DNA from: Aliarcobacter trophiarum LMG 25534
GTDB lineage: Bacteria > Campylobacterota > Campylobacteria > Campylobacterales > Arcobacteraceae
Length of the DNA: 64,000 nt
Assembly (NCBI RefSeq): GCF_003355515.1
Contig: NZ_CP031367.1
Location: 186,001 to 250,000 of the forward strand
Direction: 5' to 3'
Position numbers and translations under genes: made by a program. Below are positions 26,737-36,777 of the stretch, piece after piece. The notes below the pieces were generated by a model. The model was not told the DNA's origin, searched no databases, and saw nothing but the letters and a program-made list of their open reading frames with translations. Numbering within the stretch: the stretch's first letter is position 1; each line of letters starts with the position of its first letter.

Positions 26737-27081
26737 TTAGTTTTTAAATTTCCATCCATTATCTACTAGAATTATTCTAATTTTATCTTTTAAATCACCT
26801 TGTATTTCTATACTCTCATCTTTTATAGAACCACCACATGCAAGTTTGGTTTTGAGTAATTTTAAAATCTCTTTTCTTTTTTCATCTTCTACTTGAAATT
26901 TACCTATAACAGTAACAGGTTTTCCGTTTCTTTTTTCAAATGAAAAAACTAATCTATGTTTATCTTTTGCTAAAATAATCTGTTTCTCTTCTTTTTTATT
27001 TTTATCCTCTTTTTGTGTATCAAAAACATTTCCATCTAATTTAGCTCCTAAGCCCAAAGCTAATTTTTCAGCAATTCCCAT
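26737..27081 (-). CDS. SUI1/eIF1-family translation factor (YciH-like)
   Basis: 114 aa. The C-terminal part ('VFSFEKRNGKPVTVIGKF', 'LLKTKLACGGSIKDESIEIQGDLKDKIRIILVDNGWKF') is the SUI1/eIF1 domain found in bacterial YciH. The N-terminal 35 residues are charged and variable. Its role in bacterial initiation fidelity or stress translation is not firmly established. It begins 2 nt after tsaD ends. Confidence 0.85.
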   Translation of the reverse strand: MGIAEKLALGLGAKLDGNVFDTQKEDKNKKEEKQIILAKDKHRLVFSFEKRNGKPVTVIGKFQVEDEKRKEILKLLKTKLACGGSIKDESIEIQGDLKDKIRIILVDNGWKFKN

Positions 27082-27083
27082 TT

Positions 27084-28079
27084 TTAATAATCCTTTAATC
27101 TCGTCTTTATATCTAAATCTTCTAAAGTGGTAAACTCACCATTTTTATACTGTTCAATTGCTACTCTTCCAATCATAGCTGCATTATCTGAACAATACTT
27201 TAATTCTGATAGATGCAAGGTTGTACCATATTTTTTACAAAGATCTTCAAGCTCTTTTCGTAAAAATAGATTTGCACTTGCACCTCCAACTATTGCAAAA
27301 TCCTTTATAGTATTTTGTTTGAATAGTTTTCTTAACTTTTGCAAGATATGTTCTACTGCTGTTTTTTGAAAACAAGCACATACATCATAAATATCTTGCT
27401 CATTTAAAGTGGTGCGTTCAAGCTCATCTATCTTTAATCTTACTGCATTTTTAAGCCCTGAGTAACTAAACTCAATTTTAGGGCTTTGTGAAAGTGGAAT
27501 AGGAAAAATAAATCTATTCTTATCTCCATGTTCTGCATATTTTTCAATAATTGGACCACCAGGATAGCCCAAATTTAGCATTTTTGAAACCTTATCAAAA
27601 CTCTCTCCAAAGCTATCATCTAAAGTTCTAGCTAATATTTGCATATCATTTAAACTTTTAGCTTCAACTATTTGAGTATGTCCTCCAGAAACCAATAGAA
27701 CAGTAATAGGAAATAAACTCTCTTTTTCAATAAAAAGTGAGTGAACATGTCCTTTTAGGTGATTTACTGCAATTAGTGGCAGATTTAACGCGATACTAAT
27801 AGCTTTTGCCATAGCTACACCTTCAGTTAAAGTTACACTTAAACCAGGAGCATTTGTAACTGCAACTGCTTTTAAATCTTTTAAATATTTTTTGCACTCT
27901 TCAAGTATTTTTGGTAAAGCTTCAATATGTAATCTAGCAGCAAGTTCAGGCACAACCCCACCATAAATGCTGTGTTCTAGCTCTTGGGATATTTTTTTAT
28001 GAAAAACTAACTCTAAAGTTTCTATTTTTGTAATAGAGATAGAGCTATCATCACAAGATGATTCAATAGCTAAAATCAT
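27084..28079 (-). CDS. tsaD: tRNA N6-threonylcarbamoyladenosine transferase TsaD
   Basis: 331 aa ASKHA-fold protein. The metal-binding histidines H107 and H111 lie in NHLKGHVHS; '[12 protein letters not shown]', '[15 protein letters not shown]' and '[11 protein letters not shown]' are conserved. With TsaB/C/E it forms t6A37 in ANN-decoding tRNAs; those partners are not in the window. Start ATG at 28079, close to the upstream RBBP9-like gene (13 nt). Confidence 0.95.
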   Translation of the reverse strand: MILAIESSCDDSSISITKIETLELVFHKKISQELEHSIYGGVVPELAARLHIEALPKILEECKKYLKDLKAVAVTNAPGLSVTLTEGVAMAKAISIALNLPLIAVNHLKGHVHSLFIEKESLFPITVLLVSGGHTQIVEAKSLNDMQILARTLDDSFGESFDKVSKMLNLGYPGGPIIEKYAEHGDKNRFIFPIPLSQSPKIEFSYSGLKNAVRLKIDELERTTLNEQDIYDVCACFQKTAVEHILQKLRKLFKQNTIKDFAIVGGASANLFLRKELEDLCKKYGTTLHLSELKYCSDNAAMIGRVAIEQYKNGEFTTLEDLDIKTRLKDY

Positions 28080-28092
28080 TAGGGTTTATCCT

Positions 28093-28653
28093 TTATACTT
28101 GGTTTGATGAGGTGTAAGCCTCATTTCCTGCTTTTATCCAGTCCAAAGCACAATCAAGCTTTCCAAATCCTGCACTTGTATTTATATGACCAGCATTTTC
28201 CATAATTTTCATACCAATATTTAGTTTGCTTTGTAAAGCTATAGCCTCTTCTATACTTAAATATGGGTCATTTGTTGAAGCTGCCATTATTATATCTTCA
28301 GATTTTAAATCTTTTGGAATTGGATATGGGAAAAAACTAGGGGCTTCTTTAAGTTTTTCATCTCTTATAGGAGCAACTAACATTAATTTTTCTAAACTTA
28401 TATCAAAGTTTTGGCAAAGATGAAACCATAAAATATTTGCTAGAGAATGACAAACTACAATATGTGGTTTAAAGTGTTCTAGCTCTTTTCTTACAAAATC
28501 TAACCACTCATTTAAATCTGGATTATTTTTGTTTGGTAAACATGGAAAAGATACTATATAATTCTCTTTTATTAAATCTTGTGCTAAGTGGTTTTGCCAA
28601 TGTGGATATGAACTTCCACTAAGTCCATGAAGAATTAAAACTCTTTTACTCAT
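28093..28653 (-). CDS. RBBP9/YdeN-family serine hydrolase
   Basis: 186 aa alpha/beta hydrolase of the RBBP9 (DUF1234) family. Start 'VLILHGLSGSSYPHWQ', nucleophile elbow VCHSLAN, catalytic Asp probably in STNDPYLS and His in AGHINT. Members hydrolyse small esters or act on serine-type substrates; the natural substrate is unknown. It overlaps the preceding small gene by 8 nt. Confidence 0.85.
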   Translation of the reverse strand: MSKRVLILHGLSGSSYPHWQNHLAQDLIKENYIVSFPCLPNKNNPDLNEWLDFVRKELEHFKPHIVVCHSLANILWFHLCQNFDISLEKLMLVAPIRDEKLKEAPSFFPYPIPKDLKSEDIIMAASTNDPYLSIEEAIALQSKLNIGMKIMENAGHINTSAGFGKLDCALDWIKAGNEAYTSSNQV

Positions 28654-28945
28654 ATTTTCCTCCTATTTGCTTTATTTCAAATTTTGCTCTTTTTAAACTG
28701 TTTTCTAAAGTTTTATCAAAATATTCTATTGAAAACTTATAATTTTCTTTAAAGACTAAGGCAATTATCTCTTTTTTATCTATATTATTTATTGTATCTT
28801 CACTATTTTTTGAGTACTTTTTCCACTCTTCAAATTTGTTTTCATATAGATTTATAATATTTTTTTCAAACTTATTTCTACTATAAATTAGATAAATAAC
28901 TAAAATTAGTAAAATAGCAAAAGGTATTAATAAATCAATAGCCAT
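28646..28945 (-). CDS. Small single-pass membrane protein of unknown function
   Basis: 99 aa with one N-terminal hydrophobic helix (residues 3-21) followed by a charged, probably cytoplasmic coiled-coil region rich in Lys and Glu. No family recognised. It overlaps dxr by 11 nt and the RBBP9-like gene by 8 nt, so its expression is tied to the operon. Confidence 0.7.
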   Translation of the reverse strand: MAIDLLIPFAILLILVIYLIYSRNKFEKNIINLYENKFEEWKKYSKNSEDTINNIDKKEIIALVFKENYKFSIEYFDKTLENSLKRAKFEIKQIGGKYE

Positions 28946-30002
28946 AATAGCCTCTAATTTCTTTATTTATTAAAAAAACATCATCTATATTTTGTGCTTT
29001 TAGATTAGAAAATCTATCTATTGCGTCTAAATTTATCTTTGAAATATCTAAAAAGCCAATTTTTCCACTTAAAAACTTTGAAACTGCAACTTCATTTGAA
29101 GCATTTAAAATAAGTCCCAAGTCAAGGTTTTCTAAAACTTCACTTTTTTTGCTCCAAATAGGGTATCTATTCTCATCTATTGTTTTAAATTCCAAAGAGC
29201 CAATTCCTAATAAATCAACTTGTTTTAAAATCTCATCTTCGATTTTATCCATAATAGCATAAGCTATTGGAAGTTGCATAGAAACTCCAGCAATATGTGC
29301 TGTTGAACTCCCATCTTTAAAATTTATTAGAGCATGAATGATTGATTTTGGCTCAATAATTGCATCTATATTTTTAGTATCAAAAAGCCAAGCCGCTTCT
29401 ATTAGTTCAAATATTTTATTTGTCATAGTTGCACTATCAATTGTAATTTTATCTCCCATTTCCCAGTTTGGATGATTTAGTGCCTCTTTTATACTCACAT
29501 TTTTCAAAGTTTCCAAAGGATAATCTCTAAAACTTCCTCCACTAGCAGTTATTGTCATACTTGATATTTTTTTATCGTTTAGCAGATACCAAAGCCCAAA
29601 GTGTTCGCTATCTATTGCTCTTAAATTTGTTTTGTCTATAAACTTACCTGCAACAACAAGGGACTCCTTATTTGCAAGGCAGAGTTTTTTTTTGCACTCT
29701 ATTGCTTTTAAAGTTGGTTTTAGCCCCAAAAATCCAACAAGTGCATTTACTACAATATTTGAGCTAGAATTTTCAATAGCTTCCAAAATTGCATCTTCTC
29801 CATATCTTACATTTGTATGATTCACTTTATGTAAATCCTCTTTTGAAGATATAACTACTTTTTTTGGCTTAAACTCTTTTATTTGAGAATTTAGAAGCTC
29901 TATATTTTTCCCAGCAACTAAAACCTCAATATCTAATCCATACTTTTTTGCAACAATTAGAGTATTTACCCCAATAGAGCCTGTACTTCCTAAAATTATC
30001 AA
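28935..30002 (-). CDS. dxr: 1-deoxy-D-xylulose 5-phosphate reductoisomerase
   Basis: 355 aa, second step of the MEP isoprenoid pathway. NADPH-binding ILGSTGSIG at residue 3, the active-site region 'ANKESLVVAG', 'IDSEHFGLWYLL', 'TASGGSFRD' and 'NHPNWEMGDKITIDSATM' are conserved. The N-terminus is short (starts MIILGSTG), matching related species. The start overlaps the cdsA end by 4 nt. Confidence 0.95.
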   Translation of the reverse strand: MIILGSTGSIGVNTLIVAKKYGLDIEVLVAGKNIELLNSQIKEFKPKKVVISSKEDLHKVNHTNVRYGEDAILEAIENSSSNIVVNALVGFLGLKPTLKAIECKKKLCLANKESLVVAGKFIDKTNLRAIDSEHFGLWYLLNDKKISSMTITASGGSFRDYPLETLKNVSIKEALNHPNWEMGDKITIDSATMTNKIFELIEAAWLFDTKNIDAIIEPKSIIHALINFKDGSSTAHIAGVSMQLPIAYAIMDKIEDEILKQVDLLGIGSLEFKTIDENRYPIWSKKSEVLENLDLGLILNASNEVAVSKFLSGKIGFLDISKINLDAIDRFSNLKAQNIDDVFLINKEIRGYYGY

Positions 30003-30757
30003 ATAATCACTCTAAGTAGAACTAACATTACAATTGCACCAAATAAGTAGCCATCTACTCTATCTAGAATACCACCATGTCCTGGAAGAATATTTCCACT
30101 ATCTTTAACACCAGCTTCTCTTTTTAAGTAACTTTCATATAAATCACCAAATACTGAAGATAATGAAACTATTGCTGATACTATGATAGCTCCTAAAATA
30201 CCAACATCATTTATAGATGTGAAAATACCAATAATAACTGCAAAAATCATACCTCCAATAACACCCTCTAAAGTTTTATTTGGACTTGTTTCACAAAATG
30301 GAGTTCTACCAAATGTTTTTCCAACAAAATAAGCTCCTGTATCAGTAGCTGCAACTATCATTAATAGCCAAAATAGAACCATTACCCCAAATTCGCTATA
30401 TAGTGCCATTAAAAATACAAAAGAAGCAGTAGGATAAAGAAGTGGTAAAATCATCTTTTTATCAAGCTTTCTTTTATATGCAAGCTGTGAAGCATATCCC
30501 ATAGCAACTATAAAGATTAAATCAACAGGCATTGGATAGAAATATACTGCTATCCAAAGTAGTAGGATATAGATATATATACTTTTATCTTCAAGTTTAT
30601 ATAGAGTTTTTGCTTCACTAACAGCAATCATTAAAATTACACCAAATACCAACCAAAATAGAAAGTATGAATCTATATAGGCAATGATTAAAAAGAGTAT
30701 AAATAGTACAAGAGCTGTTTTTACCCTTGTCGATGAATTTCCTAAAATTTTAAACAT
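29999..30757 (-). CDS. cdsA: Phosphatidate cytidylyltransferase
   Basis: 252 aa with about seven membrane helices. The C-terminal CDP-diglyceride synthetase signature runs from 'YESYLKREAGVKDSGNILPGHGGILDRVDG'-type sequence (written here only as key residues K, D, PGHGG, DR, D) near residue 215. It makes CDP-diacylglycerol for phospholipid synthesis, feeding the Psd pathway gene found further along (51147). First gene of the operon that runs to thiG. Confidence 0.93.
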   Translation of the reverse strand: MFKILGNSSTRVKTALVLFILFLIIAYIDSYFLFWLVFGVILMIAVSEAKTLYKLEDKSIYIYILLLWIAVYFYPMPVDLIFIVAMGYASQLAYKRKLDKKMILPLLYPTASFVFLMALYSEFGVMVLFWLLMIVAATDTGAYFVGKTFGRTPFCETSPNKTLEGVIGGMIFAVIIGIFTSINDVGILGAIIVSAIVSLSSVFGDLYESYLKREAGVKDSGNILPGHGGILDRVDGYLFGAIVMLVLLRVII

Positions 30758-30842
30758 AAAATTACCTTAAACTAAAATACAATATTTTACTAAAATTTTG
30801 CTTTTAAATCGATTTAATAATAATTTATAGTTTTTATCTTTA

Positions 30843-30869
30843 GATGCACTAAAATAGTTTTAGTGCATC
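30843..30869 (-). terminator. Hairpin downstream of the TraT-like gene
   Basis: 12-bp stem GATGCACTAAAA (30843-30854) / TTTTAGTGCATC (30858-30869) with a 3-nt loop, 8 nt after the TraT-like stop on the minus strand. It separates this gene from cdsA downstream. Confidence 0.65.
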
Positions 30870-30877
30870 GCTTAATT

Positions 30878-31654
30878 TTAAAATAGCCCTGATATTTGGT
30901 TAGAAATTTGTTTTTCTAAAATTGGAGTTGCCTCTTCTAATGTTAAATCCATCTTTGTAGCTTCTGCTAACATCACTGTTTTATACTCTTTTCTCTCTTC
31001 TTCGTAGTACTGAGTTTTGTCATTTGCCATATTTGAGTTTATATGACCTGTTGCATTTGTATCCCTAACACTTCCTCCAAAGCTATTTATAAATCCTGAT
31101 TTTTGACCATCTTTTACACTTGCTTGTCCACTTACTGTTGAATTTTGTGTAAGAACTAAATTTTTTGCTTTCTCTTTAATTAAAACATCTACTTGCATTT
31201 GATAAATTGTATCTTCTGTTGCTTTACCAATAAGCCCACCAATTACAGCAGCTCCTAAACCAACTCCAATAGCTTGTCCAGCACCACCGTTATTGTATCC
31301 AGATACCCCAGCCCCAATAGCTCCAGTTGCTAAACCAGCACCTATTGCATTATTCTCTTGTTTTTTATCACAATAAAGTACATTTACCATTAAAATATAA
31401 GTTGCCTCATCTGGGTCATCAACAACTCTATATCCCTTTGCTTGAAGGTCACTTACTAAACTATTTTCTAGGTTAATTGGCTGACCACTAGTATTTTTGC
31501 TAGATACAAAAACTGTTCTTAACTCTTTTTTCACAGGATCTATAAAAACAGATTGAGACATTCTTACATTAGTTTGTAACTCTGTTGTAGCACAACCTGT
31601 AAATAATATAGTTGCAGAAACAATGCTTAATCCTATATTTTTAAATTTATTCAT
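30878..31654 (-). CDS. TraT-like complement-resistance outer membrane lipoprotein
   Basis: 258 aa lipoprotein: signal peptide with lipobox FTGC and Cys21. The order 'QTNVRMSQSVFIDP', 'TVFVSSKNTSGQ', 'LQAKGYRVVDDPDEATYILMVNVLYCDK', a glycine-rich hydrophobic segment (105-140) and 'EATPILEKQISNQISGLF' follows TraT of F-like plasmids, which provides surface exclusion and serum resistance. Here it is chromosomal with no tra genes nearby. A hydrophobic Gly/Ala-rich stretch probably interacts with the outer membrane. Function in complement resistance is inference. Confidence 0.85.
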   Translation of the reverse strand: MNKFKNIGLSIVSATILFTGCATTELQTNVRMSQSVFIDPVKKELRTVFVSSKNTSGQPINLENSLVSDLQAKGYRVVDDPDEATYILMVNVLYCDKKQENNAIGAGLATGAIGAGVSGYNNGGAGQAIGVGLGAAVIGGLIGKATEDTIYQMQVDVLIKEKAKNLVLTQNSTVSGQASVKDGQKSGFINSFGGSVRDTNATGHINSNMANDKTQYYEEERKEYKTVMLAEATKMDLTLEEATPILEKQISNQISGLF

Positions 31655-31703
31655 TTAAATATCCTTTAATTTTATAATTTAAATAGTATTTTATTTTATC
31701 AAA

Positions 31704-33032
31704 TTAAATTTTAATGCTTACTGTATTATAAGGGTTATATAATACATTTGCACCATGTTGAATTTTGACATTTCTTCTTTGAGTATAATCAACTTCAAAG
31801 ATTCCTCCACCATTTATACTAAATTTTGCACACAAAGATGCAGCTTTTTCTATAATATTTTGTGGTAACTCTTTTTTGCTATTTTGAACTATTACATGAC
31901 AAGAAGGTCTATCTTTTAGATGAAACCAAAAATCACTAGCTTTTGAGTTTTCAAGTAAATAGATATTTTCTCTCTCATTTGTTCCTAGCATAATTTTAAA
32001 GTTATCAAAAAAGAAGCTCTCATAATTTTGTGCTTTTTTTGTTTTTACTTGGTTTTTCTCTTTTTTTGGTAGCAAAAACTCACACTCATCAATTGAATTT
32101 GCATTTTGGAGATTTATTTTTAATCTCTTCAAAAAGTCTAATTTATCTCTTAAGTTTTCCTCTTCAATAGTTATATTTAAGGCTTTTTGTTTAAATTTCT
32201 TTGCTCTTTTAAATAAATCATTTGTAAAAGTAGTTGGATTTTTCATATTTTCTAGATTAATAATTACTAAATTTCCACTGTAATCCTCAACTTTTAGCTC
32301 TTTTTGATAAGCTTTTATAGTATGTAAATTTGCTAAAATCAAATTTGCTTTGCTATAAGTATCAATACTCTCTTTTTCTAAATCCAACTTTTTTGGTAAA
32401 GAGTTTAATATGTTTTCTAGTTTTTTTATATTTTTATCAATAGTTAAAATTTTCTGTTTTTTAATGTTTTCTAAATTTTCTTTTATTTGGTTTTCATAGA
32501 CTTCATACAGATAATCTTCTATATTTTCTATCTCATACTTTTTCGGTATAAACTCTTTTTTTGGTATCTCTTCTAGTTTTAGCCCAACTTTTACGACTCT
32601 AAAAGATGACTGTTCATCAATATGTCTTAAAGCTTCCAAAATAGTTCTATTTTCATCTAAAATAATGATATTTGTATATTTACCAGTAAATTCAAGTTGT
32701 AAAATCAAATCCTCTTTTTTATAGGATGAACTAGAACTTACTTTTATATTTATAATTTTATCATTGTTATAAATTTCAATACTTTTTACTTTTGTATTTG
32801 TAAATTTTTTTTGAAGTACTACATCAAAAGGAGCATTAAAATCTTTTTTTAAAGTTATCTGTTCTTTTGATTTAAATATTTTTGAATTTGATTTATTTAA
32901 ATCAAAATATATGATATTCTTATTATTAAATTCAATTATAATTATATTGTTATCAATTCTCTTAATAAACTTTATATTTTGGGAATTTTGGTTTAGGTAT
33001 TCAACAATTTTTGTTAAAATATTGTATTGCAT
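31704..33032 (-). CDS. rqcH: Ribosome quality-control factor RqcH (NFACT family)
   Basis: 442 aa. N-terminal NFACT-N (about 1-180), a long coiled-coil middle (185-310), and a C-terminal NFACT-R domain ('LENSKASDFWFHLKDRPSCHVIVQN', 'YTQRRNVKIQHGANVLY'). RqcH adds alanine tails to stalled nascent chains on 50S subunits. It is shorter than the about 570-aa Bacillus protein, as in relatives. Older annotations call it fibronectin-binding protein. Single gene. Confidence 0.88.
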   Translation of the reverse strand: MQYNILTKIVEYLNQNSQNIKFIKRIDNNIIIIEFNNKNIIYFDLNKSNSKIFKSKEQITLKKDFNAPFDVVLQKKFTNTKVKSIEIYNNDKIINIKVSSSSSYKKEDLILQLEFTGKYTNIIILDENRTILEALRHIDEQSSFRVVKVGLKLEEIPKKEFIPKKYEIENIEDYLYEVYENQIKENLENIKKQKILTIDKNIKKLENILNSLPKKLDLEKESIDTYSKANLILANLHTIKAYQKELKVEDYSGNLVIINLENMKNPTTFTNDLFKRAKKFKQKALNITIEEENLRDKLDFLKRLKINLQNANSIDECEFLLPKKEKNQVKTKKAQNYESFFFDNFKIMLGTNERENIYLLENSKASDFWFHLKDRPSCHVIVQNSKKELPQNIIEKAASLCAKFSINGGGIFEVDYTQRRNVKIQHGANVLYNPYNTVSIKI

Positions 33033-33092
33033 TTTTACTCTTTTTATTTAATGTTTTTTTATAAATTTCAGACACTTTTTATATCTAATAGT

Positions 33093-33098
33093 TATAAT
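33093..33098 (+). promoter_or_regulatory. Putative -10 box for the 106-aa secreted protein
   Basis: TATAAT in 'agttataattg', 30 nt before the ATG at 33128; AGGAGAA follows as ribosome binding site. Confidence 0.4.
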
Positions 33099-33127
33099 TG
33101 TATCCAAATTTAATTTAGGAGAATAGT

Positions 33128-33448
33128 ATGAAACTATTAAAAATATTGGCAGCTTCAACTTTGGCTTTGGCTATTGCTTCAACTACATCATTTGCAGATG
33201 TTACAAAAGGGCAGAAGGCATTTATTAAATTTCTAAAAGAGCCTTGTGGAATGGATGGAGCAAAATTTGCTTTAAAACATACTCAAGCTGAGTGGAGACA
33301 GATAAAAGCAGATGGTAAAGCAGAAGCTGAAATCATGAAAATTTGTCCAAATGTAAAATCTGGAGATATAAAAGAAACACTTTTAGACCATGTTATGGAT
33401 TTCTCTATAGAGTTTGCTAGTGACTCAGGAAATGTTCCTGCTTGTTAG
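33128..33448 (+). CDS. Secreted cytochrome-c-like protein lacking a haem motif
   Basis: 106 aa with a signal peptide cleaved after about residue 23 (TTSFA-D). The mature part begins 'KGQKAFIKFLKEPCGMDGAKFA' and contains three cysteines (PCGM, KICP and the C-terminal C), but no CxxCH. The overall pattern resembles small class I cytochromes c annotated in Campylobacterota. It is probably periplasmic; whether it binds any cofactor is unclear. It is single, with its own promoter and terminator. Confidence 0.7.
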   Translation: MKLLKILAASTLALAIASTTSFADVTKGQKAFIKFLKEPCGMDGAKFALKHTQAEWRQIKADGKAEAEIMKICPNVKSGDIKETLLDHVMDFSIEFASDSGNVPAC

Positions 33449-33468
33449 TTTTTAACTTGATTTCTAAA

Positions 33469-33498
33469 TTATAAAGATAGTTAAAACTATCTTTATAA
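33469..33498. terminator. Bidirectional hairpin between convergent genes
   Basis: Perfect 14-bp inverted repeat TTATAAAGATAGTT (33469-33482) / AACTATCTTTATAA (33485-33498) with 2 central bases, overlapping the stop codon of the minus-strand gene. Confidence 0.6.
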
Positions 33499-33999
33499 AA
33501 CTAGTCTATCGTATTTTAAAACTATTTTTTCAGATAAATCTATCATTTTTATATTCATAAGTTTATATTTTGTATCATCTATTTTTACTAAAAATCTATC
33601 ATAAATTAAAGAGTATGGATAGAGAGTAAAAAATATAAACTCTTTACTACTTTGCTCTTTGCCTAACTCTTTAAACCAAAGAGCAAGAAGAGAAAAATAA
33701 AGAAGAGATGGATTAAACTCTTCATTTTGTTTGAGATTTTTTTCAAGCTCTTTTGATATAAAGCTATAACATTTTAAAATAGCTCTAACTCTAAAGCTTT
33801 TTTGGTTTTCCATATAATATTTTGGCTCATATAAAATATTTGATAGCTGTTTTAAAATCTCTTTATTTATAGTTTCAAACTCATAATAAAGTTCCAAATC
33901 TGCTTTTGATTTTGGTTTTATATCTTTGTAAGTATTTATTAAATCTCTACAAAATAGTAATAATGCTTCTGTTTTTATTTTAGAAATATTTAAAATCAT
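33493..33999 (-). CDS. Hypothetical protein, helical
   Basis: 168 aa, no signal peptide or membrane helix, rich in Leu, Lys and Glu with predicted helices through most of its length. No family recognised. It stands alone on the minus strand, divergent from thrS, with its start 109 nt from the thrS start. Base composition matches its neighbours, so it is likely native. Confidence 0.7.
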   Translation of the reverse strand: MILNISKIKTEALLLFCRDLINTYKDIKPKSKADLELYYEFETINKEILKQLSNILYEPKYYMENQKSFRVRAILKCYSFISKELEKNLKQNEEFNPSLLYFSLLALWFKELGKEQSSKEFIFFTLYPYSLIYDRFLVKIDDTKYKLMNIKMIDLSEKIVLKYDRLVL

Positions 34000-34108
34000 A
34001 GGTAAATTGTAACCAAAACTTACTAAAATAACTATACGATTTATATTGTTTAAGTTTTTTTAAGCTAAAATAATTGTATTTTATAAAACTTTTAGAAAAA
34101 GGAAAATA

Positions 34109-35917
34109 TTGGAACAAATTGGTTTATTAAGAGATGGTCAAATATATGACCTTCAAACTGCTGAAGCTTTAAATATCCAAGGTGATATTATAAAAGCTGA
34201 TGACTCTAGCGAGGCTTTAGAGATTTTAAGACACTCAACTGCTCATCTTATGGCTCAAGCTATTAAAGAACTCTATCCTGAAGCAAAATTTTTTGTAGGA
34301 CCTGTTGTAAAAGAGGGATTTTATTATGATTTTAAGGTAGATAGTAAAATAAGTGATGAAGATTTACCAAAAATTGAAAAAAAGATGAAAGAGTTGGCTG
34401 ATAGAAAACTATCTATTACTAGACATGAAACTACAAAAGAGGAATTTTTTGAAAAATTCAAGAATGATGAGCTTAAGCAGGCTGTTCTAAAAAATATCAA
34501 GGATGATACTTTAACGATATACAAGCAGGGTGATTTTGAAGATTTATGTAGAGGTCCACACTTACCAAATACGAGAATGATTAGAAGTTTTAAACTAACT
34601 CGTGTTGCTGGAGCATATTTAGGTGGTGATGAAAAAAATGAGATGATTACAAGAATTTATGGTATTTCATTTTTTGATAAAAAAGCTTTAAATGATTATA
34701 TAACAATGCTTGAAGAAGCAAAAAAAAGAGACCATAGAAAACTAGGAACTGAACTTGAACTATTTACTTTTAGTGATGAAGTAGGAGCGGGGCTTCCTTT
34801 ATGGCTTCCAAATGGAGCAAGACTTAGAAGTAAGTTAGAACACCTTTTATATAAAGCACATAGAATTAGAGGTTATGAACCAGTACGTGGTCCTGAAATA
34901 TTAAAATCAGAGATGTGGAAAATATCAGGTCATTATGCGAACTATAAAGAGAATATGTATTTTACAACTATAGATGAGCAAGAGTATGGTATTAAACCTA
35001 TGAACTGTGTTGGACATATTTCAATTTATAAAAATGATTTAGTTTCGTATAAGGATTTACCTCTTAAATTTTTTGAATATGGAGTTGTACATAGACACGA
35101 AATGAGTGGTGCTATGCATGGTCTTTTTAGAGTAAGGGAGTTTACTCAAGATGATGCACATATTTTTTGTACACAAAATCAAGTAAAAGAGGTAATCTTT
35201 GAAGTTTTAGAATTTGTTGATAGTCTTCTTAAACTATTTGACTTTAAATATGAAATTGAAGTATCTACAAAACCAGAAAAAGCCATTGGAGATGATATAT
35301 TCTGGGAAAAAACTACAAAAGCTATTATGGATGCTTTAGATGAAAAAAGTATCTCTTATGGAATAGATGAGGGTGGTGGAGCATTTTATGGTCCAAAGAT
35401 TGATATAAAAATACTTGATGCTATTGGAAGAAAATGGCAGTGTGGAACTGTACAGATTGATATGAATTTACCTTCACGATTTAAAGCAGAGTTTATAAAT
35501 GATAAAGGTGAAAAAGAGCAACCAGTAATGATTCATAGAGCAATTTTAGGTTCATTTGAAAGATTTATAGGTATTCTAACAGAACACTGTGCTGGAGAGT
35601 TTCCATTTGCAATTGCTCCAACACAAGTTATTTTTGTACCAATTGCAGAACCTCATGTTGCTTATGCAAAAGAGTTAGCAAAAGAGTTGCTTGAAAATGA
35701 TATAGATTCAAAAATTTATGATATGAATGAGAGCTTAAATAAAAGAATAAGAATGGCTGAAAAACAAAGAGTACCTATGATTGTGGTTCTTGGAGATGAA
35801 GAGGTAGCAAATAAAATGGTAGCTTTAAGAGATAGAAGAAAAAGAGAGCAATCAAATTTAAGCAAAGATGAGTTTATAGAGAGTTTAAAAAATATACTAA
35901 AAGGAAGTAAAATTTGA
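34109..35917 (+). CDS. thrS: Threonyl-tRNA synthetase
   Basis: 602 aa. Class II motifs are visible: motif 2 region '[32 protein letters not shown]', the zinc ligands C in 'PMNCVGH', H and later '[18 protein letters not shown]' (motif 3), preceded by the editing domain '[12 protein letters not shown]'. The N-terminal TGS domain is shortened to about 35 residues, as in Campylobacter. Start is TTG at 34109 behind AAAAGGAAAA. Its stop overlaps the infC start (TTGA). Confidence 0.96.
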   Translation: MEQIGLLRDGQIYDLQTAEALNIQGDIIKADDSSEALEILRHSTAHLMAQAIKELYPEAKFFVGPVVKEGFYYDFKVDSKISDEDLPKIEKKMKELADRKLSITRHETTKEEFFEKFKNDELKQAVLKNIKDDTLTIYKQGDFEDLCRGPHLPNTRMIRSFKLTRVAGAYLGGDEKNEMITRIYGISFFDKKALNDYITMLEEAKKRDHRKLGTELELFTFSDEVGAGLPLWLPNGARLRSKLEHLLYKAHRIRGYEPVRGPEILKSEMWKISGHYANYKENMYFTTIDEQEYGIKPMNCVGHISIYKNDLVSYKDLPLKFFEYGVVHRHEMSGAMHGLFRVREFTQDDAHIFCTQNQVKEVIFEVLEFVDSLLKLFDFKYEIEVSTKPEKAIGDDIFWEKTTKAIMDALDEKSISYGIDEGGGAFYGPKIDIKILDAIGRKWQCGTVQIDMNLPSRFKAEFINDKGEKEQPVMIHRAILGSFERFIGILTEHCAGEFPFAIAPTQVIFVPIAEPHVAYAKELAKELLENDIDSKIYDMNESLNKRIRMAEKQRVPMIVVLGDEEVANKMVALRDRRKREQSNLSKDEFIESLKNILKGSKI

Positions 35918-36441
35918 GTAAAGATAGAAGAAAAGATGATGTTATAATGAATGAAGATATCAGAGCAAAAGAGGTTAGGTGTACTAGTGATAGTGGAGAA
36001 AATTATGGGATTATTCCACTAGCACAAGCTTTGGCTCTTGCTGATGAAGCTGGATTAGATTTAGTTTTGATAGCTGCAGATGCGAATCCTCCTGTTGCGA
36101 AGATTATGGATTATAGTAAATTTAAATATCAACAAGAAAAAAAGAAAAAAGAAGCAAAGAAAAATCAAAAAATAGTAGTTGTTAAAGAGATTAAATTATC
36201 TGTAAAAATTGCTGAAAATGATATTAACTATAAAGTAAAACATGCGATAGAGTTTTTAGAAGAAGGTAACCATGTTAAATTTAGAGTTTTTCTAAAAGGT
36301 AGAGAGATGGCTAATCCTGAAGCTGGTGTTGAGGTTCTAAGAAGAGTTTGGGCTATGATTGAAAATCTTGCAGTTATGGATAAAGAACCAAAACTTGAAG
36401 GAAGATATGTAAATCTTCTTGTAACTCCTAAAAAAGATTAA
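35914..36441 (+). CDS. infC: Translation initiation factor IF-3
   Basis: 175 aa with the IF3 N-domain ('[21 protein letters not shown]', '[32 protein letters not shown]') and C-domain ('[32 protein letters not shown]'). The start is TTG at 35914, overlapping thrS by 4 nt; a rare start codon on infC is also the basis of IF3 autoregulation in other bacteria (there AUU). A downstream in-frame ATG (35947) begins MNEDIRAK and is an alternative. Confidence 0.93.
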   Translation: MSKDRRKDDVIMNEDIRAKEVRCTSDSGENYGIIPLAQALALADEAGLDLVLIAADANPPVAKIMDYSKFKYQQEKKKKEAKKNQKIVVVKEIKLSVKIAENDINYKVKHAIEFLEEGNHVKFRVFLKGREMANPEAGVEVLRRVWAMIENLAVMDKEPKLEGRYVNLLVTPKKD

Positions 36442-36454
36442 TTCTACAATAAAT

Positions 36455-36483
36455 ATATAAAAGAGAGTATTCCTCTTTTATAT
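36455..36483 (+). terminator. Hairpin downstream of infC
   Basis: 11-bp stem ATATAAAAGAG (36455-36465) / CTCTTTTATAT (36473-36483), loop of 7 nt, 14 nt after infC. The U run is only four long and internal to the stem. Confidence 0.5.
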
Positions 36484-36522
36484 CCTTTCAAAATTTTAAA
36501 CATAAATTAATGTTTTTTTAAG

Positions 36523-36528
36523 TATAAT
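36523..36528 (+). promoter_or_regulatory. Promoter -10 for rpmI-rplT
   Basis: TATAAT following a T-run (ttttttaagtataatcc), 52 nt before the rpmI ATG. Together with the upstream hairpin it separates the ribosomal protein pair from infC. Confidence 0.5.
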
Positions 36529-36579
36529 CCAAAACTTTTTCACTATGAAAAATGCAAATTTTTATGAAAGGATTTCTTT

Positions 36580-36777
36580 ATGCCAAAGATGAAAAGCGTT
36601 AAAGGTGCTGTTAAAAGATTTAAAGTAAAGAAAAATGGAACTATCAAAAGAGGTTCTGCTTTTAGAAGCCACATTTTAACTAAAAAAACTCAAAAAAGAA
36701 AAAGAAATTTGAGAGGACCACAAACTGTACATAGTACAAATGTTTCTGGAATTCTTTCAACTTTATGTTTAGCGTAA
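36580..36777 (+). CDS. rpmI: 50S ribosomal protein L35
   Basis: 65 aa, highly basic, starting [20 protein letters not shown], the standard L35 sequence and length. Component of the large subunit; the infC-rpmI-rplT order is conserved across bacteria. GAAAGGA precedes the ATG. Confidence 0.96.
   Translation: MPKMKSVKGAVKRFKVKKNGTIKRGSAFRSHILTKKTQKRKRNLRGPQTVHSTNVSGILSTLCLA

Noticed and set aside
33128-33448. Cytochrome c
   Set aside because: No CxxCH haem-binding motif; described only as cytochrome-c-like.
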